Positions 30,452-39,730 of a DNA stretch of 64,000 nt are shown one piece after another. The notes under the pieces were generated by a model, which was not told the origin of the DNA, did not search any database, and saw only the letters and a list, made by a program, of their open reading frames with translations. Within the stretch, counting starts at the first letter, position 1, and each line of letters begins with the position of its first letter. This stretch comes from DATKDF01 sp963752045 (GTDB lineage: Bacteria > Acidobacteriota > Vicinamibacteria > Vicinamibacterales > SCN-69-37). A program made the position numbers and the translations under genes. The stretch is from NCBI GenBank assembly GCA_963752045.1, contig CAVVWN010000014.1, positions 496,001 to 560,000 of the forward strand, in the 5' to 3' direction.

Positions 30452-31795
30452 CTAGCGAAGCGACTCGGTCAGGGTGTTGATGAGGCTGTTGAAATTACTG
30501 TCGCGCTGCCGCAGATCCTCGACCTTGCGGACCGAGTGAATGACCGTGGAGTGGTGTTTTCCACCAAAGCTGCGGCCGATTTCCGGAAGCGACGCGCTCG
30601 TGAGCGCCTTGCAGAGGTACATCGCCACCTGCCGCGGCATGGCGACCGATTTGGAGTTGTTGCGCGACTTGAGGTCCACGAGCTTGAGCTGGTAGTAGTC
30701 GGCGACGAACTTCTGAATCGTGTCAATCGTCACGGCGCGTTCGTCGTGACGAAGCACGTCGCGAAGCACTTCCTGGGCGAGCTCCATGGAAATCTCGCGC
30801 CCGGTGAGCGACGCGAACGCCAGCAGCCGGATGAGCGATCCTTCGAGTTCGCGGATGTTCGACTTGATGCGGCCGGCGATGAAGAGCGCGACGTCATCAG
30901 GCAGCGGCACGCCTTCGCCATCGGCTTTCCGCTTCAAAATCGCGATCTTGGTCTCGAGATCCGGCGGTTGCAAATCCGCGATGAGACCCCATTCAAAGCG
31001 GCTTCTCAGCCGTTCTTCGAGCTCGCTGATCTGGTGAGGCGGACAGTCGCTGCTGAGCACGATCTGCTTCTGCGCGTCATGCAGGGCGTTGAACGTGTGG
31101 AAAAATTCCGTCTGCGTGCGCTCCTTGCCCACGATGAACTGGATGTCGTCGACGAGCAGGACATCAACACCCCGGTAGCGCTCGCGAAACTCGAGGATGC
31201 GATCGTAGCGAATCGCATTGATGACCTCGTTCATGAAGCGCTCCGCCGAGATGTAGGTGAGCTTGAGCGATGGGCTGTGCGTGAGCACGTACTGGCCGAT
31301 CGCGTGCATCAGGTGCGTCTTACCGAGCCCCACGCCGCCGTAGAGAAAGAGCGGATTGTACGAACGCGACGGAGCTTCCGCGACAGCCCGGCAGGCCGCA
31401 TGGGCAAACTGATTCGACGACCCGACGATGAACGTGTCGAACGAATACCGCGGACTGAGCCCGGCGAGATCGACGGCGTTGGGAACGGCGTCGATACTGC
31501 CGGTGTCGAAGTCCGATTCGGCTGGCGCGAGGTCCGGCGTCCCTTCAGGTTCGGTTCCGGGCTGCAGAAACTCGAGGGCCGTTCCGGCCCGGCCCACTTC
31601 GGCGAGCGCTTCGCTGATGACGCCGCCGTAGTGCTTCGTCAGCCAGTCGATCACCAGGGGATCGGCGACCCGAATCGTGATTTTGGACCCGTTATCAGCC
31701 ACGAAGGAGGTCTGGCGGAACCACGTGAAGTAGCTGTACCGGTTGACCTTGTTTTCAATCCGGCCCAGTACTTCGTCCCAGATGGTGCCGGTCAT
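30452..31795 (-). CDS. dnaA: Chromosomal replication initiator DnaA
   Basis: The 447-residue initiator binds DnaA boxes at oriC, melts DNA and helps load the helicase. Domain I is at residues 1-80, a short linker follows, then the AAA+ domain with SPRYSFDTFIVGSSNQFAHAA, Walker A GGVGLGKT (153-160), Walker B VDVLLVDDIQF and sensor 2 NIRELEGSLIRL. Domain IV ends with the DNA-contacting signature GGKHHSTVIHSVRKVEDL (a variant of GxDHxTV). Length is usual. It diverges from rpmH across a 289-bp gap with further DnaA-box-like sites. Confidence 0.97.
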   Translation of the reverse strand: MTGTIWDEVLGRIENKVNRYSYFTWFRQTSFVADNGSKITIRVADPLVIDWLTKHYGGVISEALAEVGRAGTALEFLQPGTEPEGTPDLAPAESDFDTGSIDAVPNAVDLAGLSPRYSFDTFIVGSSNQFAHAACRAVAEAPSRSYNPLFLYGGVGLGKTHLMHAIGQYVLTHSPSLKLTYISAERFMNEVINAIRYDRILEFRERYRGVDVLLVDDIQFIVGKERTQTEFFHTFNALHDAQKQIVLSSDCPPHQISELEERLRSRFEWGLIADLQPPDLETKIAILKRKADGEGVPLPDDVALFIAGRIKSNIRELEGSLIRLLAFASLTGREISMELAQEVLRDVLRHDERAVTIDTIQKFVADYYQLKLVDLKSRNNSKSVAMPRQVAMYLCKALTSASLPEIGRSFGGKHHSTVIHSVRKVEDLRQRDSNFNSLINTLTESLR

Positions 31796-31866
31796 GGCAG
31801 CAGACCCTGAAATGATAAACTGTTCAAAATCAATACTTTACAAGTGAGGAAAACCAGGATTTTCGG

Positions 31867-31898
31867 ATTTCCACAGGTTTTTCCACAGATGTGGAAAA
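31867..31898. other. Candidate oriC: DnaA-box cluster between dnaA and rpmH
   Basis: Two TTTTCCACA sites face each other, at 31879-31887 (plus) and 31890-31898 (minus), with a third related ATTTCCACA at 31867-31875. The upstream 31808-31860 stretch is AT-rich (AATGATAAACTG...). TTTTCCACA is a known relaxed form of the TTATCCACA box. Leading-strand gene orientation diverges here, which supports this gap as origin or as dnaA autoregulatory region. Confidence 0.55.
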
Positions 31899-32012
31899 GT
31901 GCCGGGACCTGGCGTCCCCCTCAAAGAGCCCGCGAATCTACCACAGGCCGTCCGGCCGGACAATCGTGGTGCCCTGACCTGGTGCAGGTGGACCCGGCGA
32001 CCGGCCCTGCGA

Positions 32013-32042
32013 TTGACAGCCTTTTGAACGGTCCGCTACGAT
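32013..32042 (+). promoter_or_regulatory. Sigma70-type promoter of the rpmH operon
   Basis: TTGACA (32013-32018) is a perfect -35 box; TACGAT (32037-32042) is a 4/6 -10 box after an 18-bp spacer. Transcription would start about 35 bp before the rpmH ATG. Confidence 0.5.
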
Positions 32043-32084
32043 TCAAGTTTCTCCAGGGTGACGGGTCACCCGGCCGGGAGTGAC

Positions 32085-32222
32085 ATGAAGCGTACGTACC
32101 AACCAAATCGCCGCCGCCGCCGGCGCACCCATGGCTTCCTGGTGCGGATGCGGACCAAGAATGGCCGCACGGTGTTGAAGCGGCGTCGCGCCAGGGGCCG
32201 CAAGCGCCTGACAGTGTCCTAA
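32085..32222 (+). CDS. rpmH: 50S ribosomal protein L34
   Basis: A 45-codon frame starts MKRTYQPNRRRRRRTHGFL and continues RMRTKNGRTVLKRRRARGRKRLTVS, the canonical highly basic L34 sequence. It is the first gene of the rightward origin operon and is followed by rnpA 64 bp later, the arrangement conserved across bacteria. It has the normal length. Confidence 0.97.
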   Translation: MKRTYQPNRRRRRRTHGFLVRMRTKNGRTVLKRRRARGRKRLTVS

Positions 32223-32286
32223 GCGCGGCACGTGTGGAAGCCGCCATCCGTGGCGCCCGAAGACCTGAGAGGCGCGACGGTCATCC

Positions 32287-32649
32287 ATGTCGCAGGCATT
32301 TGGACGCGACGTTCGCCTTCGAGCGCGCGCACAGTTCACCGCTGTACAGGACACGGGTCGCCGGGTGTCGTCGAGATACCTGACGCTGCTGGGCATGGCG
32401 AACGGGCTCGGCCGCGATCGGTTGGGCATCATCGCGTCGCGCCGCATCGGCAACGCCGTCGCCCGCAATCGTGCGAAGCGCCGCCTGCGCGAGATCTTCA
32501 GGCGTGGGGAGCCTGACGTGATTCCCAGCGGTCAGCCGTCGCTCGACCTGGTCGCCATTGCGCGCCGGGACCTGGCCGCAGCGCCGTTCGCCGACGTCCG
32601 CGCGGACGTCCAGACCGCCGTGCGGAAACTGAGGGCGCAGCTTCGATGA
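32287..32649 (+). CDS. rnpA: Ribonuclease P protein component
   Basis: The 120-residue basic protein supports the catalytic RNA of RNase P in tRNA 5' maturation. The RNR signature is clear as GIIASRRIGNAVARNRAKRRLREIFRR in the centre, and the N-terminal F-x-x-V pattern is present in FTAVQDTGRRVSS. Its stop overlaps the yidD start by 4 bp (ATGA), so translation is probably coupled. The RNA subunit gene is not in this window. Confidence 0.95.
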   Translation: MSQAFGRDVRLRARAQFTAVQDTGRRVSSRYLTLLGMANGLGRDRLGIIASRRIGNAVARNRAKRRLREIFRRGEPDVIPSGQPSLDLVAIARRDLAAAPFADVRADVQTAVRKLRAQLR

Positions 32650-32888
32650 CGAGAACTTTCTCGGTGCGCGTCGGCATGGTGCTCGTGCGGTCGTACCAGT
32701 TGCTTCTTGCTCCGTTCGCGGGCGGCGCCTGCCGATTCGAGCCCTCGTGCTCGGCCTATGCCATGGCGGCCATCGAAGAGCACGGCCTCGTCGGCGGTCT
32801 GTTGCTTTCCATCAAACGTGTGGCTCGCTGCCACCCCTTCGCGCGTCCCGGCTTCGATCCGGTGCCGCCGCGAACTCGCCACCGCTGA
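32646..32888 (+). CDS. yidD: Membrane protein insertion efficiency factor YidD
   Basis: The 80-residue protein carries the family core YQLLLAPFAGGACRFEPSCSAYAMAAIEEHG with its three conserved cysteines (C-R-F-x-P-x-C and RVARCHPF). It is thought to help YidC-mediated membrane insertion. The gene sits in its conserved place between rnpA and yidC and overlaps rnpA by 4 bp. Confidence 0.95.
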   Translation: MTRTFSVRVGMVLVRSYQLLLAPFAGGACRFEPSCSAYAMAAIEEHGLVGGLLLSIKRVARCHPFARPGFDPVPPRTRHR

Positions 32889-32905
32889 CGGGGTTCGCCG
32901 AAGTG

Positions 32906-34639
32906 ATGGAAAAACGCGTCTTCCTCGCCATCTTCCTGTCGTTCCTGATTCTCGCGCTCTATCAGGCGTACGTGGTGCCACCACCGGTGGACCCGCTCGT
33001 CGAATCACTTGAGACTGCCGGAGCTGCCGGCGCGCCGGCAGGCGCACCCGTTGCGGCGCCCGTTCCGGGTGCGCCTGCGGCGGAGGCCGCTACGGGGGTG
33101 CCGCCTCCGCAGGTGGCCGCGCCAATACCGGAGCCGCTCGTTGCCGACTCGGAAGCGCGTGACATCATCGTCGAGACCGATGCTGTTCGCGCCGTGTTCT
33201 CGACAGCCGGCGCCGTGCTCACGAGCTGGCAACTGAAGCACTACCGGGACCCCGACGGCGCACCGCTCGAGCTCGTGCCCCAGCAGGTGCCGGCGAATCT
33301 GCCAAGACCCTTCACGCTCTCGACCGACGATGCGGCTCTCTCGGCCGTGCTGGCACAGGCGCTCTTTCAGCCGAGCGAAACGAACCTGTCGCTCGGGTCC
33401 TCGCCGGGCACGCTGAGTTTCGTCTACCGCGACGCGTCGGGCCTCAATGCACGGAAGACGTTCCACTTCCAACCCGAGGGCAAGGCGTACCTTTTGACGG
33501 TGGAAGTGGCGATCGACGTGGGTGCCATCGCGCGTCCGGCCCTGCTGTCGTGGGGGCCTGCGCTTGGATCCGGGTTTCATGCGAACGGCAGCAGCTACGT
33601 GCTGCCGCGCGGGCTGGTCTTCCGTGATGGATCCGTCGACCGGCTCTCGGCCGACGACCTCCGCGCCGAGCCCCGCTACTCCGGTGACTTCCGGTTCATC
33701 GGCGTCGAGGAGCATTACTTCCTGAACGCCATGATCCGGCCCGAGACCTCCACCGTGGAGGTGACGCTCGAGCCGCTCGCACTCTCGCCCATCCCGTCGG
33801 ACGACCCTGCGTCGCCCAATCCCGAACGTCAGTTCGTGACCTTCACGGTCAGCACGCCGGGAGCGGCCACGCTTCCGTTCTTCCTTGGCCCGAAGGACTT
33901 CGAGGAACTGCAGGCTGTCGACCAGCAGCTCGTGCGCGCGATCGATTTCGGCATCTTCGCCGCGCTGATCGTGCCTCTGCTGCAGTCCCTCAAGTGGATC
34001 TACGGCCTGGTGGGCAACTACGGCTGGGCGATCATCATCCTGACCATCCTCATCAACCTGGCGATCTTCCCGCTCCGGCACCGCAGCATGGTGTCGATGC
34101 GCAAGATGCAGGCGCTGCAGCCGGCCATCAAGGCCATTCAGGAGCGCTACGCCAAGTACAAGATCACCGACCCCGAGCGCCAGAAGATGAACCAGGAGAT
34201 GATGGCGCTCTACAAGCAGAAGGGCGTCAATCCAGCGAGCGGGTGCGTGCCGATGCTCCTGACGATGCCCATCCTGTTTGCGTTCTACTCGATGCTCTCG
34301 GTCGCGATCGAGCTTCGTGACGCGCCGTTCGTGGGCTGGATTGCGGATCTGTCGGCGCCGGACCCGAGCTACATCACGCCGATTCTCATGGGCGCCAGCA
34401 TGATGCTGCAGCAGCACATGATGCCGTCGACGGCCGACCCGACCCAGCGCCGCATCTTCATGATGATGCCGGTGATGTTCACGGTGTTCTTCCTGTGGGC
34501 TCCGAGCGGCCTCGTGATCTACTGGCTGATGAGCAACCTGATGGCGATCGGCCAGCAGGCCATCACCAACCGGATCATCGGCGGCCCGGCGCCCCAGGCC
34601 GCCGCCGCGGTGAGTAACAAGCGCGCCGAGAAGACGTAG
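32906..34639 (+). CDS. yidC: Membrane protein insertase YidC
   Basis: The 577-residue inner-membrane insertase has one N-terminal transmembrane helix (FLAIFLSFLILALYQAYVV), an Ala/Pro-rich linker, a large periplasmic P1 domain and the C-terminal five-helix core (YGWAIIILTILINLAIFPLRHRSM, with the hydrophilic-groove Arg; SGCVPMLLTMPILFAFYSML; the final WAPSGLVIYWLMSNL). This long form is usual for Gram-negative-type envelopes. ATG 32906 is where the first membrane helix begins. Followed 8 bp later by the Jag/KhpB gene, a common arrangement. Confidence 0.95.
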   Translation: MEKRVFLAIFLSFLILALYQAYVVPPPVDPLVESLETAGAAGAPAGAPVAAPVPGAPAAEAATGVPPPQVAAPIPEPLVADSEARDIIVETDAVRAVFSTAGAVLTSWQLKHYRDPDGAPLELVPQQVPANLPRPFTLSTDDAALSAVLAQALFQPSETNLSLGSSPGTLSFVYRDASGLNARKTFHFQPEGKAYLLTVEVAIDVGAIARPALLSWGPALGSGFHANGSSYVLPRGLVFRDGSVDRLSADDLRAEPRYSGDFRFIGVEEHYFLNAMIRPETSTVEVTLEPLALSPIPSDDPASPNPERQFVTFTVSTPGAATLPFFLGPKDFEELQAVDQQLVRAIDFGIFAALIVPLLQSLKWIYGLVGNYGWAIIILTILINLAIFPLRHRSMVSMRKMQALQPAIKAIQERYAKYKITDPERQKMNQEMMALYKQKGVNPASGCVPMLLTMPILFAFYSMLSVAIELRDAPFVGWIADLSAPDPSYITPILMGASMMLQQHMMPSTADPTQRRIFMMMPVMFTVFFLWAPSGLVIYWLMSNLMAIGQQAITNRIIGGPAPQAAAAVSNKRAEKT

Positions 34640-34647
34640 ACACGCAT

Positions 34648-35103
34648 ATGAGCGCAGAACTCGACACAGAGGTCATCGATTTCGTTCAGCGGGTCGTGGG
34701 CGCCATGGGGCTCGACCTGGCTGTGGACGTCGAAGAAACTCCCGACAACGTGCGATTGAACCTTTCCGGTGAGGGCGCCGACGTGCTGCTCCGCCGGCGC
34801 GGCGAGGCGCTCGACGCCCTGCAGGTCATCGTCAACACCGTGTTCCGCCGCGAAGCGCGTGGCGACCGCCACTACGTGGTCGATGCGCTCGGGTTCCGCA
34901 AGGGCAAGGACACCGAACTGAGGCAGATGGCGCAGTTGCTCATGGAGAAGGCCCGCACGTCGGGCGTGCCGCAGGAGATGGGGCCGCTCAACCCGTACGC
35001 GCGCCGCATCGTGCACCTGACCGTGGCCGAAGACGAAGAACTGACCTCGGAAAGCATCGGCGACGCCTTTCTCAAGAGCGTCGTCATTTCACGAAAATCC
35101 TGA
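34648..35103 (+). CDS. Jag/KhpB-type KH-R3H RNA-binding protein
   Basis: The 151-residue protein has a KH-like domain (LNLSGEGADVLLRRRGEALDALQVIVNTV, a GxxG-like loop replaced by RRRG) and a C-terminal R3H segment (GPLNPYARRIVHLTVAEDEELTSESIGDAF). The N-terminal Jag-N extension of Bacillus-type proteins is absent. It probably binds RNA and may link envelope biogenesis to translation, as KhpB does in Gram-positives. Conserved yidC-jag-mnmE neighbourhood supports the call. Confidence 0.9.
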   Translation: MSAELDTEVIDFVQRVVGAMGLDLAVDVEETPDNVRLNLSGEGADVLLRRRGEALDALQVIVNTVFRREARGDRHYVVDALGFRKGKDTELRQMAQLLMEKARTSGVPQEMGPLNPYARRIVHLTVAEDEELTSESIGDAFLKSVVISRKS

Positions 35104-35142
35104 CTCGGCGGTAACCGCGAGCCGGGAACCTGGTAACCGCGA

Positions 35143-36519
35143 ATGGTGGGCGCCTTTTCCCAGCACGACACCATCGTCGCCGTCGCAACGCCGATGGGGC
35201 ACGGCGGCATCGGCGTGGTGCGCCTGTCGGGTCCAGACGCCACCACAATTGCCGAACGCCTGATGCCGGCGGCATCGCCGCTCGTGCCGAGGCATGCCAC
35301 CTTCAGGCGGATCGCCGACGCGGAGCGCTCCCCCACCGCCGCCCTCGACCAGGCCGTGGTGACCTGGTTTCAGGCGCCGCAGTCCTACACCGGCGACGAC
35401 GTCATCGAGATCAGCGCGCATGGAAGCCCGGTGTTGCTTCGCCGTGTCGTCGAGCTGGCGATGCGGGCCGGCGCCAGGCTCGCCGAGCCAGGTGAGTTCA
35501 CACTTCGGGCCTACCTGAATGGCCGGATGGACCTCGTGCAGGCCGAGGCGGTGGCCGACCTGGTCGAGGCCGTCACGCCGCTGCAGGCGCGTGCGGCGAT
35601 GGACCAGCTCGAAGGCACGCTGACCCGGGCGATTGGGCGCGTCGATACCGCGCTCTTCGATCTGGCCGCCAGGCTCGAGGCCTCGCTCGACTTTCCCGAC
35701 GAGGGGTTTCACTTCGTCACGCGCGACAAGGCCGCCGAAGAGCTTGCCGCCGCCGGTCGCGCGCTCGAGGCGCTCGCTCGCGACGGCTGCACCGGCCGCA
35801 TCGTGCGCGAAGGACGAACGGTGGCGGTTGCCGGGTTGCCGAACGCTGGCAAGTCAAGTCTCTTCAACGCGCTCGTCGGCGCGAGCCGGGCCATTGTCAC
35901 CGAGGTGGCCGGCACGACGAGAGACCTCATCACCGAACGCGTCGATCTCGATGGGCTGCCCGTGACGCTGGTGGATACGGCCGGACTTCGGGACGCGCGC
36001 GACGCGGTGGAGGCAGAGGGCGTCGAGCGCGCCCGGGACGCGCAGGCGGTGGCTGCCCTGCGGCTCGTGCTCGTCGACGGTTCGGTGCCGCTTTCGGCAG
36101 AATCGCGCGAGATGGTCGAGCGGGCGGCCGATCCCCGCGTGGTGGTCGTCACGAAGCGGGACTTGCCGCAGGCCTGGAACCCGTCCGAGCTTGGCACGGC
36201 CGCAGACGCTCGGGTCGGCGTCTCCGTGATCACTGGCGCAGGCTTGAGCGATCTGCGCACGCGGATCGTGCGGGCGCTCACCGGCGGTGAGGACCTCCGC
36301 GACGTGCCTGCGATCTCGAACATCCGTCACCTGGCGCTCGTCGACGAGGCGCGCGAAGCCGTGGGCCGCGCGGTGGAACAGATCGCCGTGGGCGCGACCG
36401 AAGAGCTGGTGCTGGCCGAGCTCTCGTCGGCCCGCCGCGCGCTCGAGGCCATCACCGGCCGGCGCTCCGACGACGAGCTGCTGGAGCACATCTTCTCGAG
36501 GTTCTGTGTCGGAAAGTAG
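35143..36519 (+). CDS. mnmE: tRNA modification GTPase MnmE
   Basis: With MnmG it installs the cmnm5 or nm5 group on U34 of certain tRNAs. The 458-residue protein has the tetrahydrofolate-binding N-terminal domain (DTIVAVATPMGHGGIGVVRLSG), a helical domain and an inserted G domain with P-loop GLPNAGKSSLFN, DTAGLR and TKRD. It ends with the invariant C-terminal CxGK motif as FCVGK. mnmG starts inside its last codons at GTG 36506. Confidence 0.96.
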   Translation: MVGAFSQHDTIVAVATPMGHGGIGVVRLSGPDATTIAERLMPAASPLVPRHATFRRIADAERSPTAALDQAVVTWFQAPQSYTGDDVIEISAHGSPVLLRRVVELAMRAGARLAEPGEFTLRAYLNGRMDLVQAEAVADLVEAVTPLQARAAMDQLEGTLTRAIGRVDTALFDLAARLEASLDFPDEGFHFVTRDKAAEELAAAGRALEALARDGCTGRIVREGRTVAVAGLPNAGKSSLFNALVGASRAIVTEVAGTTRDLITERVDLDGLPVTLVDTAGLRDARDAVEAEGVERARDAQAVAALRLVLVDGSVPLSAESREMVERAADPRVVVVTKRDLPQAWNPSELGTAADARVGVSVITGAGLSDLRTRIVRALTGGEDLRDVPAISNIRHLALVDEAREAVGRAVEQIAVGATEELVLAELSSARRALEAITGRRSDDELLEHIFSRFCVGK

Positions 36520-38380
36520 CGGCCCGTCGTTCGACGTCGTGGTCGTTGGTGCCGGTCACGCCGGCGTCGAAGCGGCATGGGCGGCCGCGCGACTTGGCTG
36601 CCGGGTCGGACTCTGCACCCTGTCGCAAGACACCGTGGCCCTCATGCCGTGCAATCCAGCCATCGGCGGCACGGCAAAGGGGCATCTCGTTCGGGAAATC
36701 GATGCGCTTGGTGGCTTGATGGGACGCGCCATCGACGCCACCGGGATCCAGTTCAAACTGCTCAATCGCAGCCGAGGGCCGGCCGTGTGGTCGCCGCGAG
36801 CCCAGGCGGACAAGAAGCGCTACGGCGCATGGGTCCGCGAAGCGCTGTCGGCGCAACCGAACATCACCTGGATCTTTCGCCGCGCCGGTCGCATTCTCAT
36901 TCAGCGTGGCCGCGTGGCCGGGCTCGAGTTCGAGGACGGTGGACACGTACGCTGCCCGTCACTCGTCGTCACGACCGGCACGTTCCTCAACGGACTCGTC
37001 CACGTCGGCGACGACTGCCGCCCCGCCGGACGGGCCGGCGAGCCTCCCACGCGCCAGTTGGCTGAATCGATCGCGAGCCTCGGCTGCCAGATGGGACGCC
37101 TGAAGACGGGAACGCCGCCGAGGCTGGACCGGCGGAGCATCAACTTCGCGAGATTCCAGCCAGACCACGGCGACGACCCGATCGTGCCGTTCTCATTCGT
37201 GACGCCACGTGCGCCCCGTGAGCAGATTGCCTGTCACCTGGTGCACACGACCGCTCAGGTGCACGACCTCGTGCGCGAGAATATCGATCGATCCCCCCTC
37301 TATAACGGCCGGATCTCGGGCGTAGGACCCCGGTATTGCCCCTCCCTCGAAGACAAGGTGATGCGGTTTCCCGAAAGAGACCGGCATCAGATCTTCCTCG
37401 AGCCCGAAGGCATCGACGTCGACGAGATCTACGTGAACGGGTTGTCGATGAGCTTGCCGAGGGAGGTCCAGGATGCGGTGGTGGCGGCGCTGCCGGGTCT
37501 TCGGGACGCCGTCGTTCTCCGCCACGCGTATGCCGTCGAATACGACTTCGTTCAGCCCACCGAGCTCACGCGATCGCTCGAAGCCAAGCGACTGCCGGGC
37601 CTCTTCCTCGCCGGCCAGATCAACGGCACCTCGGGGTACGAAGAGGCGGCAGCCCAGGGGATCGTAGCCGGCATCAACGGCGCGCGAAACGCACGCGAGA
37701 TCGATCCGCTCGTCTTCGGACGCGAGGACGCCTACATCGGGATTCTGGTGGACGACCTCGTGACGAAGGGATGCCTCGAGCCGTATCGCATGTTCACGTC
37801 GCGAGCGGAGCATCGTCTGTTGCTGCGCATCGACAACGCCGACGTCCGCCTGACACCGATCGGCCGAGCCGCCGGGCTCGTCGACGACGAGCGGTGGGAG
37901 CTGTTTCTGGCAAGGCAGGAACGGCTCGAACGGAATCGCGAACGGGCCGCGGCCCAGAGGGTGACGCTCGACGGCAAGTCCGTGACCGTCGCGAAGGCGC
38001 TCGGCAGGCCCGTCGTCACGCTTGGCGATGTGGTCTCGGCCGGATTCAGGCCGGACGTCGATACGCGCTTCGCCGATGTGGATGAAGGCACGCTCGCGGC
38101 CGAGTGCAAGTACGAGGGCTACCTGAGGCGGCACGAATCTCAGTTCCTGCGCGTGCGAGCGCAGGAGGCAGCGTCGATTCCGCCGACGTTCGCGTATGCG
38201 GGCGTCGCCGGTCTCTCGAAGGAAGTCATCGAACGGTTGGATCAGGTTCGTCCCGGTACCCTCGGGCAGGCCTCGCGCGTGCCGGGCGTGACGCCTGCTG
38301 CTCTCGCCATCATCGCGGCGCGCCTGGCCCACCGTGGCCGGCGCGGGGCACCTTCGGTGACCGGTCAGCCGGCCGGTTGA
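36506..38380 (+). CDS. mnmG: tRNA uridine-5-carboxymethylaminomethyl(34) synthesis enzyme MnmG
   Basis: The FAD enzyme partners MnmE. The ~624-residue product has the Rossmann FAD motif DVVVVGAGHAGVEAA near the start, the conserved C-N-P-A-I-G-G-T-A-K-G-H motif with its catalytic cysteine, and GPRYCPSLEDK and SGYEEAAAQG stretches. The GTG at 36506, overlapping the mnmE stop, is chosen because it gives VSESSGPSFDVVVVGAG and the family length; upstream in-frame sequence belongs to mnmE. Confidence 0.95.
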   Translation: MSESSGPSFDVVVVGAGHAGVEAAWAAARLGCRVGLCTLSQDTVALMPCNPAIGGTAKGHLVREIDALGGLMGRAIDATGIQFKLLNRSRGPAVWSPRAQADKKRYGAWVREALSAQPNITWIFRRAGRILIQRGRVAGLEFEDGGHVRCPSLVVTTGTFLNGLVHVGDDCRPAGRAGEPPTRQLAESIASLGCQMGRLKTGTPPRLDRRSINFARFQPDHGDDPIVPFSFVTPRAPREQIACHLVHTTAQVHDLVRENIDRSPLYNGRISGVGPRYCPSLEDKVMRFPERDRHQIFLEPEGIDVDEIYVNGLSMSLPREVQDAVVAALPGLRDAVVLRHAYAVEYDFVQPTELTRSLEAKRLPGLFLAGQINGTSGYEEAAAQGIVAGINGARNAREIDPLVFGREDAYIGILVDDLVTKGCLEPYRMFTSRAEHRLLLRIDNADVRLTPIGRAAGLVDDERWELFLARQERLERNRERAAAQRVTLDGKSVTVAKALGRPVVTLGDVVSAGFRPDVDTRFADVDEGTLAAECKYEGYLRRHESQFLRVRAQEAASIPPTFAYAGVAGLSKEVIERLDQVRPGTLGQASRVPGVTPAALAIIAARLAHRGRRGAPSVTGQPAG

Positions 38381-38431
38381 CGATTTCAAGAGAATTGTGG
38401 TTTTTCCCGGCTGCGGCCGCGATACTGAGCC

Positions 38432-39097
38432 GTGGGTTCGAGAGATCTCCGCGCCAGAGTGACGAGGCGGGCCAAGCGGCACGGGTTGGATATTAATATT
38501 GGTCTTATAACCAAAACTGAGCTGTACCTCGAGCTTCTGCTCAAGTGGAACAAGCGCATCAACCTCACGGCTTTACCCCTTAATCCACCGTCTGACGAGG
38601 CCATCGATCGACTAATCGTCGAGCCGCTGCTCGCGGCCCGTCTGGTGAGAGAAACCGACGACCTGTGCATCGACGTCGGGTCTGGCGGAGGGTCGCCAGG
38701 AATCCCGCTTCATCTGGCATGTCCATGGATGAGGGTCGTGCTCGTCGAGGTCAAGGTCCGCAAGTCGGCTTTTCTTCGGGAAGCGGCCAGGCAACTCGAA
38801 CTCGAGCGCGTTCAGGTGGAGAACCGGCGGTTCGAAGAGCTACTGGCGCGTACCGACCTTCTGGAGTCGGCGGCCATCGTCACGGTCCGGGCAGTCCGGC
38901 CTGATGCCCCGTTGTGGAACACGGTGCAGGCTTTTCTCAGGCCCGGTGGCCGCGTGTTCTGGTTCCGATCGTCTGGAACTGGCCGGCCGATTGATGTCGA
39001 GATGCTCCGGCATGAGAGAACGATACCGCTCGTTCCGGCCCTTGGAAGTGAGCTGGTCCTGCTCTCCAAGGTGTCGAGTATTGGTTATAAAACCTAA
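38432..39097 (+). CDS. rsmG: 16S rRNA (guanine527-N7) methyltransferase RsmG
   Basis: RsmG (GidB) methylates G527 in 16S rRNA. The 221-residue protein has the SAM-binding motif DVGSGGGSPGIPLHLA (a variant of DVGSGAGFPG), EVKVRKSAFLREA and the TVRAVRP segment. The gene follows mnmG as in many genomes. The GTG start at 38432 is used. Short AT-rich patches at both ends (38490-38520; last 15 codons) contrast with the GC-rich middle and contain near-palindromic GGT(C/T)TTATA-type sequences. Confidence 0.93.
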   Translation: MGSRDLRARVTRRAKRHGLDINIGLITKTELYLELLLKWNKRINLTALPLNPPSDEAIDRLIVEPLLAARLVRETDDLCIDVGSGGGSPGIPLHLACPWMRVVLVEVKVRKSAFLREAARQLELERVQVENRRFEELLARTDLLESAAIVTVRAVRPDAPLWNTVQAFLRPGGRVFWFRSSGTGRPIDVEMLRHERTIPLVPALGSELVLLSKVSSIGYKT

Positions 39098-39270
39098 TCA
39101 CAAACACGATACTGACAATCGCGACCTTGCCTTGGCCCGCGTGGCATTCGGATCTCCTAGCTTGCTTCAGGCTCTCGGACAGGCCAGCCAGAGCGGTCTT
39201 CCGCCATCTGCACCGACACGAAAACGGCTCCCGTGGGCCGCAGCATCAAGGCCAGCCTGAAAAACCCGGA

Positions 39271-39316
39271 GCCCAGAGCCCAGAGCCCAGAGCCCAGAGC
39301 CCAGAGCCCAGAGCCC
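39271..39316. repeat. Heptamer array GCCCAGA
   Basis: Six perfect tandem copies of GCCCAGA (39271-39312) and a partial seventh. The unit is the same family as the arrays near glmS-uvrD and in the gyrA leader. Confidence 0.9.
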
Positions 39317-39551
39317 GGTCAACCCGGGCCTGGTTCAAAGTGTCCAGCCATGGGGCCGAAGGCGATGGGCGCGTCCTAGGCTGGTCCAGGTGGAGGCTCA
39401 GGCGGCACGCATGTGACTCTTGACCTTCCCGAGGAAGACGCCACGGGCAAGTCTGGCAAACCGACCGAGCCGTTCTTCGAACCCCTGCGACACCCAGGGC
39501 GAACAAGACCCGTCCCCCCTCCTGTGCAAATCTCCCCCACCTCCTCGGTAG

Positions 39552-39600
39552 GCGCTTCCTGCAAACCGCTTGAGCCGTTTCCGGCCGGCTACACCGAAAC
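39552..39600 (+). repeat. Diverged 49-bp repeat, copy 1
   Basis: Aligned without gaps to 56263-56311, 37 of 49 bases agree, beginning with an identical GCGCTTCCTGCAAA and ending CCGAAAC. The resemblance weakens but continues a little on both sides. Both copies lie in or at the edge of non-coding sequence. Confidence 0.65.
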
Positions 39601-39730
39601 GGAAACGGCCCTAGAGTTCAAATGCAGCGCCTGGCACCCACTCACCAACTCTGGCTGCAGGTGTCGCTCGGTTGAACCTGAACCACGAATGGGCCTAATA
39701 GGCCGGTCTCGATGTCGATCCTAGACCGTA

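Larger units (their letters stand above)
39098..39730. other. rsmG-parA intergenic: repeats, no gene recognised
   Basis: This is the largest gene-poor stretch (about 740 bp with the parS part). Reading frames across it are short and low-complexity, and I recognise no protein or RNA. It holds a heptamer array (39271-39316), a copy of a diverged 49-bp repeat (39552-39600) and moderately lower GC than its neighbours. Confidence 0.6.

Noticed and set aside
39127..39724. Short reading frames in the rsmG-parA gap as genes
   Set aside because: They cross a heptamer array and other repeats, encode low-complexity peptide and have no ribosome-binding site.
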